From Parafrankia sp. EUN1f (GTDB lineage: Bacteria; Actinomycetota; Actinomycetes; Frankiales; Frankiaceae): 64,000 bases of DNA. Below, piece by piece: positions 7,637 through 15,800 of this stretch (its first letter is position 1; every line of letters begins with the position of its first letter). The position numbers were made by a program, and so were the translations under genes. The notes beneath the pieces were generated by a model. It saw only the letters and a program-made list of their open reading frames with translations. It made no database searches and had not been told where the DNA came from. The DNA lies in NCBI RefSeq assembly GCF_000177675.1, contig NZ_ADGX01000004.1:1-64000 (forward strand), in the 5' to 3' direction.

Positions 7637-9094
7637 ATGGTCAATGCACTGCGCAGTCCCGCCACCGAGGAACGGCGGACGCCGCCCGCACCGCAGCGCG
7701 CCGCGGGCGCGCTGCTCGCCGTCCTTCTCCTCGGTCAGTTCATGTCCGTGCTCGACGTGAGCATTGTGAACGTCGCCCTGCCGACGTTGCGGGCGGACCT
7801 GGACGTCTCCGGAGCCGGGCTGCAGCTGGTGGTCGCGGGCTACACCGTGGCCTACTCGGTGCTGCTGATCACGGGTGCCCGGCTCGGCGGAGTGCTCGGC
7901 CATCGCCGGGCCTTCCACCTGGGCCTGATCGGTTTCACCCTGACGTCGTTGGCATGCGGCCTCGCACCGGGCACGACGTCACTGATCGTCTTCCGCTTCC
8001 TGCAGGGCGCCAGCGCGGCCCTGATGACCCCCCAGACCATGAGTCTGATCCAGCGGAACTTCACCGGTGAGGCACGGCTGCGCGCGATGGGCTTCTTCTC
8101 CGCGATGATCGCCGGCGGTGTCGTCGTCGGGCAGGTGGCGGGAGGCCTGCTGGTCAGCCTGGATCTGTTCGGCGCCGGCTGGCGGACGGTCTTCCTGGTG
8201 AACGTGCCCGTCGGCCTGGCGCTGATGGTCGCCGGCCCGCGAGTCATCCCGCCGGATGAGCCGGAGGGCGAGGTCGACCTCGACCTGCTCGGCCTCGTCA
8301 TACTCGGCGCGGCTGTCCTGCTCTTCGTGATGCCGCTGATCCTGGGGCACGAGCTGGGCTGGCCGGCCTGGACCTGGGGCTGCCTGGCCGCGAGCGTCGT
8401 GGTGTTCGCGCTCTTCGTGTGGGTGGAGCGTGGCCTTGCCGCCCGCGGCCGGCGTCCGCTGCTGTCGGTGCGGATGCTGCGCGCTCCCGGGCTTCGCCCC
8501 GCCGCGGCCATGCTGCTGCTGGCGCCCGCGACGTGGGCCGGCTTCCTGTTCACGACCACGCTGCACCTGCAGGGCGACCTCGGGATGAGCGCGTTGAAGT
8601 CCGGCCTGGCGTTCGTCCCGTGCGTCGTGGCGTTCGGGGCCGTCGGGCTCAGCTGGCAGCGGGTCCCGGCGCGGTGGCACGCGAACCTGATACCGGCCGG
8701 GTTCGCCGTCGCCGCCGTGGCCTACCTGTTCGTCGGCCCGCTCGCCGACGGCGGCGTGGGTTACGAGCTGCTGACCGCGCTGATCGGGTTCGGGCTGGGG
8801 GTCATGTCGATCATCATGTCGGTGGCGCTCGAGGGGGTGGCGCTTTCCGACGCGGCCGACGCGAGCGGGCTGCTGCTGACCCTGATGCAGCTCGGGCAGG
8901 TCGTCGGTGTGGCCGGCGTCGGCACGGTGTTCCTCACCGCCGTGGGCGACGATGGCTCGACCCGCCACGCGGAGTACATCACGGGCCGGGTCCTGGCCGC
9001 CGTCGCACTGGTCGCGGTCGTCTCCGCGTTGCTGCTGGTGCGGGACCGCCGCCGCGGCCGGGTGGACCAGGTTCCCGTGGCCGTTCGCCCGTGA
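7637..9094 (+). CDS. DHA2-family MFS drug exporter (EmrB/QacA type)
   Basis: An integral membrane antiporter of about 485 residues with some 14 hydrophobic segments. The first helix includes LDVSIVNVALP, the D1 motif of DHA2 exporters, and the loop motif GGVLGHRR follows after helix 2. Motif C-like glycine-rich stretches (GVVVGQVAGGLLV) are present. ATG at 7637 is chosen because AGGA lies eight bases upstream; ATG 7628 is an alternative. The family extrudes hydrophobic drugs or natural products in exchange for protons. The divergent XRE regulator probably senses the substrate. Confidence 0.9.
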   Translation: MVNALRSPATEERRTPPAPQRAAGALLAVLLLGQFMSVLDVSIVNVALPTLRADLDVSGAGLQLVVAGYTVAYSVLLITGARLGGVLGHRRAFHLGLIGFTLTSLACGLAPGTTSLIVFRFLQGASAALMTPQTMSLIQRNFTGEARLRAMGFFSAMIAGGVVVGQVAGGLLVSLDLFGAGWRTVFLVNVPVGLALMVAGPRVIPPDEPEGEVDLDLLGLVILGAAVLLFVMPLILGHELGWPAWTWGCLAASVVVFALFVWVERGLAARGRRPLLSVRMLRAPGLRPAAAMLLLAPATWAGFLFTTTLHLQGDLGMSALKSGLAFVPCVVAFGAVGLSWQRVPARWHANLIPAGFAVAAVAYLFVGPLADGGVGYELLTALIGFGLGVMSIIMSVALEGVALSDAADASGLLLTLMQLGQVVGVAGVGTVFLTAVGDDGSTRHAEYITGRVLAAVALVAVVSALLLVRDRRRGRVDQVPVAVRP

Positions 9095-9100
9095 AACGCG

Positions 9101-9137
9101 AAGGCGCCCGCCCCCGGTGAGGGGGACGGGCGCTTTC
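9101..9137. terminator. hairpin terminator between MFS and nuclease genes
   Basis: Sequence GCGAAGGCGCCCG is followed by CGGGCGCTTTCGC, giving a stem with a small bulge around a C/G-rich loop. It lies between convergent genes (MFS ending 9094, nuclease ending 9199) and can serve both strands, though it lacks a long T run. Confidence 0.6.
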
Positions 9138-9198
9138 GCACTGTCCTGCCTTTGGCACTGCCCTGCTGCGAGTGGGTGTTACTCGACGTCCATCAGCG

Positions 9199-11655
9199 TT
9201 ACGGGACGTCCACCACGGGGCTGCCGGGGCGGCAGCGGTCGGGAAGCGGCTCGGAGCCACACCCTGTCAGGATCCGGATGATCTGTGGGTCGTGGTCGCT
9301 GGCCTGGTCGGAGAACTCGGCGTTGACGTGCACCACACCGTAGGAGTAGCCCTTGATGGTCGGGCTGATCAGGATGTGGTCCAGCGTCTGCGAGTTGCCG
9401 TCGAACACGTAGCTGTACCGCTCGTTCACGGGCAGGTCGTTGATCAGCGGCTTGAGCAGCGCACCGTTGTCGGTCAGCGTCGCCAGGGTCGGGCTGAACT
9501 GGTAGTCGTTGATGTCACCCAGCACGACCACGCGAGCGGCGTTGCCGCTCTTGGCGGCCAGATCGGCGACGAAGTTGCGGACCTCGGTCGCCTGGCTGGT
9601 CCGCTGGGCCTCGGAGCTGCGGACCGGCGGCTGCACCGCGGCGCTGAGCGGGTAGTCGCCGCCCTTGCTGTTGAAGTGGTTGGCGACGACGAACAGCTGC
9701 TTGTCCCCGTCGTACAGGAACTCGCCGACCAGGGGCTTGCGGCTGGTGCTCCAGGCGGAGCTGGTCGGGTTGATGCGGCCGGGCGAGGCCGACAGGTAGA
9801 CCTGGTTGCTGGTCGGGCGCACCTTGAGCACGCTCACGGCCGTGTTCGCGTCGCCGCCGGGGCGGTCGACGAAGGTCGTGCGGGCCGGGTTGAACAGGAA
9901 CACCTGGCGGATGTTGCCACCGGGGGCGCCGCCGTCCGTGCCGTCGTTCGGGTTGATCGAACGCCAGTCGTAGGTCGGGCCGCCGGCGGCCACGATCGCC
10001 GCGATGAACCTGGCGACGGTCTGGTCGGCGGCGACGACGCCGTCGTCGACCGTGCCGTTGTTGTCCTGGATCTCCTCCAGGGCGAGGATGTCGGGCTTGC
10101 CGAGGTTCACGACGACGGCCTCGGCCAGCCGCGCGAACTTGGCGTCGGAGTCACCGGCGGTGAGGTTCTCGACGTTGTAGGTGGCGATCGACAGGTCGCC
10201 GGTCTTCTTCGGCGGGGTGACCTTCTGCCGCTTGAGGCCGCCGTCGGTGATGGTGCCGAGGGTGGTGGTCTGGATGACGTACCCGCCGAACGACTGGTAG
10301 TCGACGACGCCGACCGAACCGGCCGCGAGGGTGGAGCCGACGTTCGCCGCGGGGGCGCCGTCCAGGGCCTGCAGCATCAGCCGGCCGCTGTTGGGGTCGT
10401 CGTAGGAGACGTACGCCGAACCGCCGCGCGGGGTCTGGTTCTGGGTCGGCTTCAGGGTGACCCACAGCTCGCCGAACTCGGTGTTCACCGGGCTGATGAG
10501 GCGGGTGTCCTGGGCGACGGTGACCCGCATGCCCTCGTGGACCTCCAGCCAGTCGAGCACGTAGGAGCTCGGCTCAAGCGGCTGGGCCTCGAGGGAGCCC
10601 GTCTTGGTGAAGGTGTCGGGGAAGCTGACGGGGGTCGGCGCGGGAAGCGCGTTGCCGCTGCTCAGCTTGCTGGTGGCGATCGGGCCGCCGAGTTCGGTGA
10701 GCGACTGCGCGCCGGCGGCGGGGCGGTACTCGGTGACCCGGCCTGTGGTCAGCACCGAGTCGCCGATGGCGACGGCGGGTGAGGTGCTGCCCGTGAAGAC
10801 GAAGATGCCTTCGCTGGTCAGCGGGTCGGCGTCGGCCGTCGGGTCCTGCAGCCAGTAGCCGCGGGAGCTGCCGGTGGTGCGGACGGCGGTCACGATGCCG
10901 GGCACGTTGGTGACGCTCTGGCCGACGATCGGGGAGATCCGGCCGCTGCCCTGGATGTCGTGGATCCGGGTGCTGCCGGGGGTCGGGCCGGTCGGGCCGC
11001 CGCCCGGGTCGTCGGTGGCGGTCACGGTGGTGCCGGCCGAGTTGGTGGCCTTCGGCACGCCCGAGGTGAAGTCGACCGAGTTGTTGTCGGTGTCGACCAG
11101 GGAGCCACTGCGGGCGCCCGCGGTGGTGTTGGTCAGCCCGGGCGCGGCGAGGGTCTCGACGTTGGCGGTGGCGCCGTAGCCGACGAGGTCCTTGACGTTC
11201 GGCGCGACGGCGCAGGAGATGCCGCAGCCGACCAGCGGGATGGTGTTCGTGACCAGGGCGACGACGCCGGACGTCGCCGACATCGGGACGCTGCCCGTCG
11301 CGTCGGGGGTCGGCAGGCTGAGCGTCCCGGCGGCGCCGGCGGCCTCCTGGACCAGATACCGGCCGCCGGCCGGGATCGAGCCGTGCAGGGCCGTCAGCTG
11401 GAAGACGGCACCCGCCGCCGAGGCGTACTGGACGGACCAGCCCTCGACGCTGATCGGGCTCGCCGTGAGGTTCGCCAGTTCGATGAAGTCGTTCTTGATG
11501 GTCGCGCCCGAGTTGCCGCCCCCGCCGTAGACGGCGGAGATGACGACGTCGGCCGAGAGCGCGGTCGCGGGAGTGGGAAGGGCCGTCAGGGTGGCCGCGA
11601 CCATAGCCGGCAGGCTCGCCGCCGTGATCAGGCGGCGTGCGCTGAGTTTTGCCAC
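9199..11655 (-). CDS. secreted nuclease with lamin-tail domain and endonuclease/exonuclease/phosphatase domain
   Basis: An 818-residue exported protein resembling ExeM/NucH. A Sec signal peptide with AxA-like end (TPATA) covers about residues 1-33. A lamin-tail domain follows (DFIELANLTASPISVEGWS, about 35-170), then an OB-like region around 230-430, then an EEP nuclease domain (about 490-790). EEP motifs seen are SIATYNVENL, LALEEIQDN, VVLGDINDYQ and SDHDPQI, supplying the metal and catalytic Asn, Glu, Asp and His residues. Such enzymes degrade extracellular DNA for phosphate or biofilm turnover. It appears to be transcribed alone. Confidence 0.88.
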   Translation of the reverse strand: MAKLSARRLITAASLPAMVAATLTALPTPATALSADVVISAVYGGGGNSGATIKNDFIELANLTASPISVEGWSVQYASAAGAVFQLTALHGSIPAGGRYLVQEAAGAAGTLSLPTPDATGSVPMSATSGVVALVTNTIPLVGCGISCAVAPNVKDLVGYGATANVETLAAPGLTNTTAGARSGSLVDTDNNSVDFTSGVPKATNSAGTTVTATDDPGGGPTGPTPGSTRIHDIQGSGRISPIVGQSVTNVPGIVTAVRTTGSSRGYWLQDPTADADPLTSEGIFVFTGSTSPAVAIGDSVLTTGRVTEYRPAAGAQSLTELGGPIATSKLSSGNALPAPTPVSFPDTFTKTGSLEAQPLEPSSYVLDWLEVHEGMRVTVAQDTRLISPVNTEFGELWVTLKPTQNQTPRGGSAYVSYDDPNSGRLMLQALDGAPAANVGSTLAAGSVGVVDYQSFGGYVIQTTTLGTITDGGLKRQKVTPPKKTGDLSIATYNVENLTAGDSDAKFARLAEAVVVNLGKPDILALEEIQDNNGTVDDGVVAADQTVARFIAAIVAAGGPTYDWRSINPNDGTDGGAPGGNIRQVFLFNPARTTFVDRPGGDANTAVSVLKVRPTSNQVYLSASPGRINPTSSAWSTSRKPLVGEFLYDGDKQLFVVANHFNSKGGDYPLSAAVQPPVRSSEAQRTSQATEVRNFVADLAAKSGNAARVVVLGDINDYQFSPTLATLTDNGALLKPLINDLPVNERYSYVFDGNSQTLDHILISPTIKGYSYGVVHVNAEFSDQASDHDPQIIRILTGCGSEPLPDRCRPGSPVVDVP

Positions 11656-11877
11656 AGGTGTTCTGCTCCTCAGGGAAGATTCTCCCCAGGAGCATGGTGG
11701 CCTTCGTGATCTGGCGGAAGTGCGGTTTTTGGTGAACTGCCGCGATCGTCCTAGATGTTCCCCTTTTCTTTCCGGAGCGTTTCGCTGCCGGTGTGGAATG
11801 GTGTCGGCCCGGTGGGGATGCCGGCGGTATCCGTGGGGCCCTCGACGGTGGGATTCCGCGTGCTCAGCTCCGGGTGC

Positions 11878-12555
11878 TCAGCCCCGGGTGCTCTGGCTTC
11901 GGGTGCTCTGGCTTCGGGTGCTCTGGCTCCGGGTTATCGAGGCCAGCCAGGCGGAGACGCCCATCGTGTCGAACGTGATCTCGAGGGTGGCCGGTTCCAC
12001 CGCGTCGACCTGCCAGCCGTCGGCGAAGCTGCTCCGGATCTCGTCCTGGCTGATTCGGCGGGGGCCGATGTCACCGGGGACCTGGTCGCTGAAGCACAGC
12101 ATGTAGTAGTGGCCACCAGGGTGGAGGACGGAGTGCAGGGCCCGGACGTAGGCCTCGCGGTCCTCGTCCGTCAGCACGTGGAACAGCCCGCAGTCGAGCA
12201 CCGTGTCGAACCGCTCCGGCAGGTCGGCCAGCCGCAGTGCGTTCTCGACCCGGAACCGGGCGCGCAGGCCCCGCTCGGCGGCCTTGGCCTTGGCCCGCTC
12301 GATCGCGAGCGCGGAGGTGTCGACGCCGACCACGTCGAGCCCGAGGCTGGCGGCGAGCAGGGCGTGCTCACCGGTGCCGCATCCGACGTCGAGGACTCGC
12401 CCGCGCAGCCGGCCGGCGTTCGCGAGCGCCTGGAAGGCGGCCTGGGGGCGGCCGATGTCCCACGGTGGGGTGCCCTGATAGAAGATGTCGAAGTCAGTGG
12501 GATGCCGTGGCCCGAGCGGTGGCAGGGCCCCGTCCGAACCTTCGAGGATGCTCAT
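11878..12555 (-). CDS. class I SAM-dependent methyltransferase
   Basis: A 225-residue protein with a Rossmann methyltransferase core: motif I VLDVGCGTGEHA near residue 54, acidic motif II VVGVDTS and motif post-I LDCGLFHVL. The opening TPPWDIGRPQ is common in thiopurine/small-molecule methyltransferase relatives. The C-terminus ends in a tandem RSQST repeat encoded by three 15-bp DNA repeats (11890-11935), which looks like a recent slippage extension beyond the fold. ATG at 12555 is preceded by GGAGGTCAGTG. The substrate cannot be told. Confidence 0.85.
   Translation of the reverse strand: MSILEGSDGALPPLGPRHPTDFDIFYQGTPPWDIGRPQAAFQALANAGRLRGRVLDVGCGTGEHALLAASLGLDVVGVDTSALAIERAKAKAAERGLRARFRVENALRLADLPERFDTVLDCGLFHVLTDEDREAYVRALHSVLHPGGHYYMLCFSDQVPGDIGPRRISQDEIRSSFADGWQVDAVEPATLEITFDTMGVSAWLASITRSQSTRSQSTRSQSTRG
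11890..11935. repeat. 15-bp tandem repeat CTCTGGCTTCGGGTG x3
   Basis: Three near-identical units of CTCTGGCTTCGGGTG lie at the 3' end of the methyltransferase gene and code for the RSQST tail. Similar shorter TGCTCAGCCCCGGGTGCTC units continue to the left. Copy number is likely to vary between strains. Confidence 0.75.
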
Positions 12556-12680
12556 CCCTCACTGACCTCCTTCGCGCCACCGATCAGCCGTGATCTGATC
12601 GTTACGTTGGGTGCCGGGACTGTCGAGGCTACGCGGGCGGGGGTCGCGCGAGTCGCCGGTTCGCCGTTTCGGGGGATTGT

Positions 12681-12710
12681 GCCTTTTCCATCTCACGTTT
12701 GTCGGGTGCT
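12681..12710. repeat. dispersed ~30-bp repeat, copy 1
   Basis: The stretch reading CCTTTTCCATCTCACG then TTTGTCGGGTGCT matches, on the opposite strand, 63837-63865 (AGTGCCCGACAACC then GTGAGATGGAAAAGG) with only a few differences. Both copies lie in intergenic DNA of the host flanks. Its role is unknown. Confidence 0.6.
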
Positions 12711-12793
12711 TTTACGACAGGCCAGCGCCGACGATCGAAAAGGCTCATTGGTCGGCTGGCGGCGCATCGGACGGCCGGACACCACCAGGCTCG

Positions 12794-12868
12794 GCGGGGT
12801 GCGGCGCGCGACCCCGCGGACAACCTGCTGGAGTTCAGGCACTACCTGGACCCGCGGATGATGTACTG
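12794..12868 (+). pseudogene. possible 3' remnant of a VOC/glyoxalase-type gene
   Basis: A short open stretch ends DPADNLLEFRHYLDPRMMY then TGA at 12866-12868. The pattern DP..NLLEF is typical of the last strand of vicinal-oxygen-chelate proteins. No start or body of the gene is present upstream, where repeats and noncoding DNA lie instead. It overlaps, antisense, the final codons of the large GGDEF gene, which may therefore have gained its tail from the remnant. Short match, so tentative. Confidence 0.35.
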
Positions 12869-15800
12869 ACCGCCGGCAGGCACGGGCGGGCCAGCACCAC
12901 CTCGGCACGGTTGCGTCCGCCTCGCTTCGCGCGGTAGAGCGCCGCGTCGGCACATTCGACGAATCCCGCGAGGTCGTCCCGCGAGGTGGGAACGAGCGCC
13001 GTCGTGCCGATGCTCACTGTCACCACTCGCGTGGCGACCCGCGGGTGCGGCTCGGCGAGCGCCTCGACGGCCGCGCAGATGTGCCGGGCCAGCCGGGCGG
13101 CGCCGGCGGCATCGGTGTCGGGCATGACGACGGCGAACTCCTCGCCGCCGTAGCGCGCGGCGATCAGTGGATCTTGCGCGCTACGGCCGACGCAGCGTGC
13201 GACCAGCCGCAGGCAGTGGTCCCCGGCGCTGTGCCCGAAATGATCATTGTAGAGCTTGAAATGGTCGATGTCGACCATCGCGAGGGCGATGGGGGACCCG
13301 CGCCGCCGGGCCTGGCGCCATTCGTGGTCGAGGATCTCGTCCAGCCGCCGGCGGTTCGCGAGCCCCGTCAACGGGTCGGTCACCGACAGCTGCTTCAGCT
13401 GCCGGTTCGCGGCGGCGAGCTGCCGGGTGCGCTGCTCCACCTTGCGTTCGAGCGACGCGTACATCAGGGCGTTGTCGAGCGAGACCGCCAGCTGGCCGGC
13501 GACGAGCATGATTCCCTCGAGGCGGTCCGCGGAGAAGGCATGACTGATCATGCGGTTCTCCAGCAGCAGCATCGCCCGGAGGCGGCCGCGGGTCGAGATG
13601 GGCACGGCGAGCAGCGAGCAACGGTCCTGCGGGCAGAAGCACGGGTCGCGGCGGAACCGGTCGTCGGTCGCGACGTCGGTGACGACAACCGGCTCACCGG
13701 TCCGTTCCGCGTACCAGACGACGGACGGTGGCAGGAGATGGCGCTGGCCCGCCTCCCGCAGGGAGATCGCCGGACCGGCGTCGGTCGTGACCGTCCAGGC
13801 CTCCCGCTCCTCATCACGCAGCAGCAGGTGGACGTCGGTCGCCCCGGTCATCTCCGACAGGATCCCCACGACCGTGGCCCGCAGGCCCGCCACGCTCGTC
13901 TCCGAGCTGAGCGCCCGGGACGCGGCGACGATGCCCCGCAGGTCGATGGTGCCCGTCGTGACGAGCGAGCGCCCGCCCGCCCGCTTCCGCGGGCCCCCGA
14001 CGAGCAGCTCCTCCGCCGGCGGTCCGGACCGCAGGCCTGGGCTGCCCCAGTCGAGCTGGTTGACCTTCGCGGTGGCGCCCCAGGCCGCGTAGACCCGGCG
14101 GGTCCCGACCAGGAGCAGCCGGCCCGCGACCTCCAGCCCGTGACCCAGGTAGAAACGGGCGGCCTCCTCCAGGATCAGCGCAAGGTGCCATGGCCGAGAC
14201 CGCGAGATGGCCTCCCTGTGCGCCGCGTCGAACATGTAGGAGGCGCGCTGGAAGTCGCCGGTGGCCCAGGCCTGTTCCGCCTGCGCCAGATACAGCACGT
14301 GCAGGAAGTTGAAGGGAGCGTCGGCCACCCGGCCGGACAGCCAGACGATCATCTCGTCCAGCTCCTCGCGCGGATCCCCGGCTGGCGCGTCCCCAGCCGG
14401 CGTGTTCCCAGCCGGCGCGTTCTGGGCCGGCGGATTCCCCACCGGCGGATTCCCCGCCGGTGGGTGGTCGGTGCTCGGCTGCCGGTGCCCCGATCGGATC
14501 CGCTGGGCCAGCATCAGCACCCGCAGCAGACGAGCAGCGACGATCACGTAGCTCGCCGAGAACGGGGCGAGCAGCGGTTCCACGGCGGCGAGGTGCCGGG
14601 CCAGGTCGTCCGGGTGGTCGAAGACGGCGGCGAGGATCGCGTTGGTGATGTGGAAGTGCACGACGGCGACCGAGTTGCCCGCCATCAGGGCGAGCTCGGC
14701 CGTCTCGTCGGTGTGGACGTCCTCGGTCTCGCCGCGCAGCGCGGCGACGAGCTGGCGGAAGACCCGCGCGGACTCCTCGGCCCGCTGGTTGCCGGTCCGT
14801 GTCGCCAGCTCCATCGCCGCTTCGGCCTCGGCCGCGATGAGGTCGAGTGAGGGTGCACAGTCCAGCAGGTTGAACAGCACGCAGTGATGTGCCCAGCAGG
14901 CGCTCTGGAAGTCGCCGCTGTGGACGAGCTCGTCCAGAGCCCGCCGGGTCGCGGAGACGTTGTGCTCGAGGGGTTCGAACCAGTGGCCGCAGGTGATCAG
15001 GTAATGGAACTCCGCCAGCCAGACCTCGGGCTCGTAGCCTCGCGCGTGGCCCACGGCGAGCAGGCGACGCAGGATGCGGTACCCGGTGCGGTAGTCGTCC
15101 CGGCGGGCGATCGTCGCGATCGCGATGTGGCTCGCGGGGCCCAGCAGGGCGCGGTTCGGGCCGTCCTGAGCCCAGGTCGCCAGGGTCCGCACGGTCAGCC
15201 AGGCGAGCACCGTGTGGTCGGTGAAGAACGCCGCCGGCGCGAGGCCGTTGATCACATTGGCGGCGCTGCGCCGCACTTCGTCGACCAGCTCCGCGCGCCG
15301 CAGATCATCGCTGTCGCTCGTGGTGTCGATCCACCGGTAGGCGGCGTCGAGCCCGTTGTCGATCTCCGCGTCCAGCTGCTGGCGGTCCGGGACGGTCATC
15401 CCGAGCCGTCGTAGCTGTTCGATGCCGAGCCCGATCGCCTCGGTCGCACGCGCACGATCGGTGAGGCTGCGGATCTGGACCACGGTCGGGGCCGCGCGCT
15501 GGAGTGGATCGGTGCACAGCCGGTCGATGATCTGGAAGACCTCGTCGGCCTCATCGAGCAGGCCGAGTTCGCGCAGCGCCGCGTGCCGCTCGATGTGCAC
15601 GGCGAGCAGCGCGTCGACCTCGGACGGATCGAGCAGCGTCGCGGCGGCGGCCGTGTAACTCTCCACCTGGGCATGGTTGGACAGCACCTTCGCCTCGCCC
15701 GCGGCCCTTCGCAGCAGCGCCGCCGCTCGCCGCCGCTCCGCCGGGTCGTGGAGGGCGCCGAGGACCGGCAGGTACTGCTCCGCCGCCGCGGAGAGATGTT

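Noticed and set aside
9172-10782. 536-codon plus-strand frame opposite the secreted nuclease
   Set aside because: Antisense shadow; the minus-strand product has complete nuclease motifs and a signal peptide.
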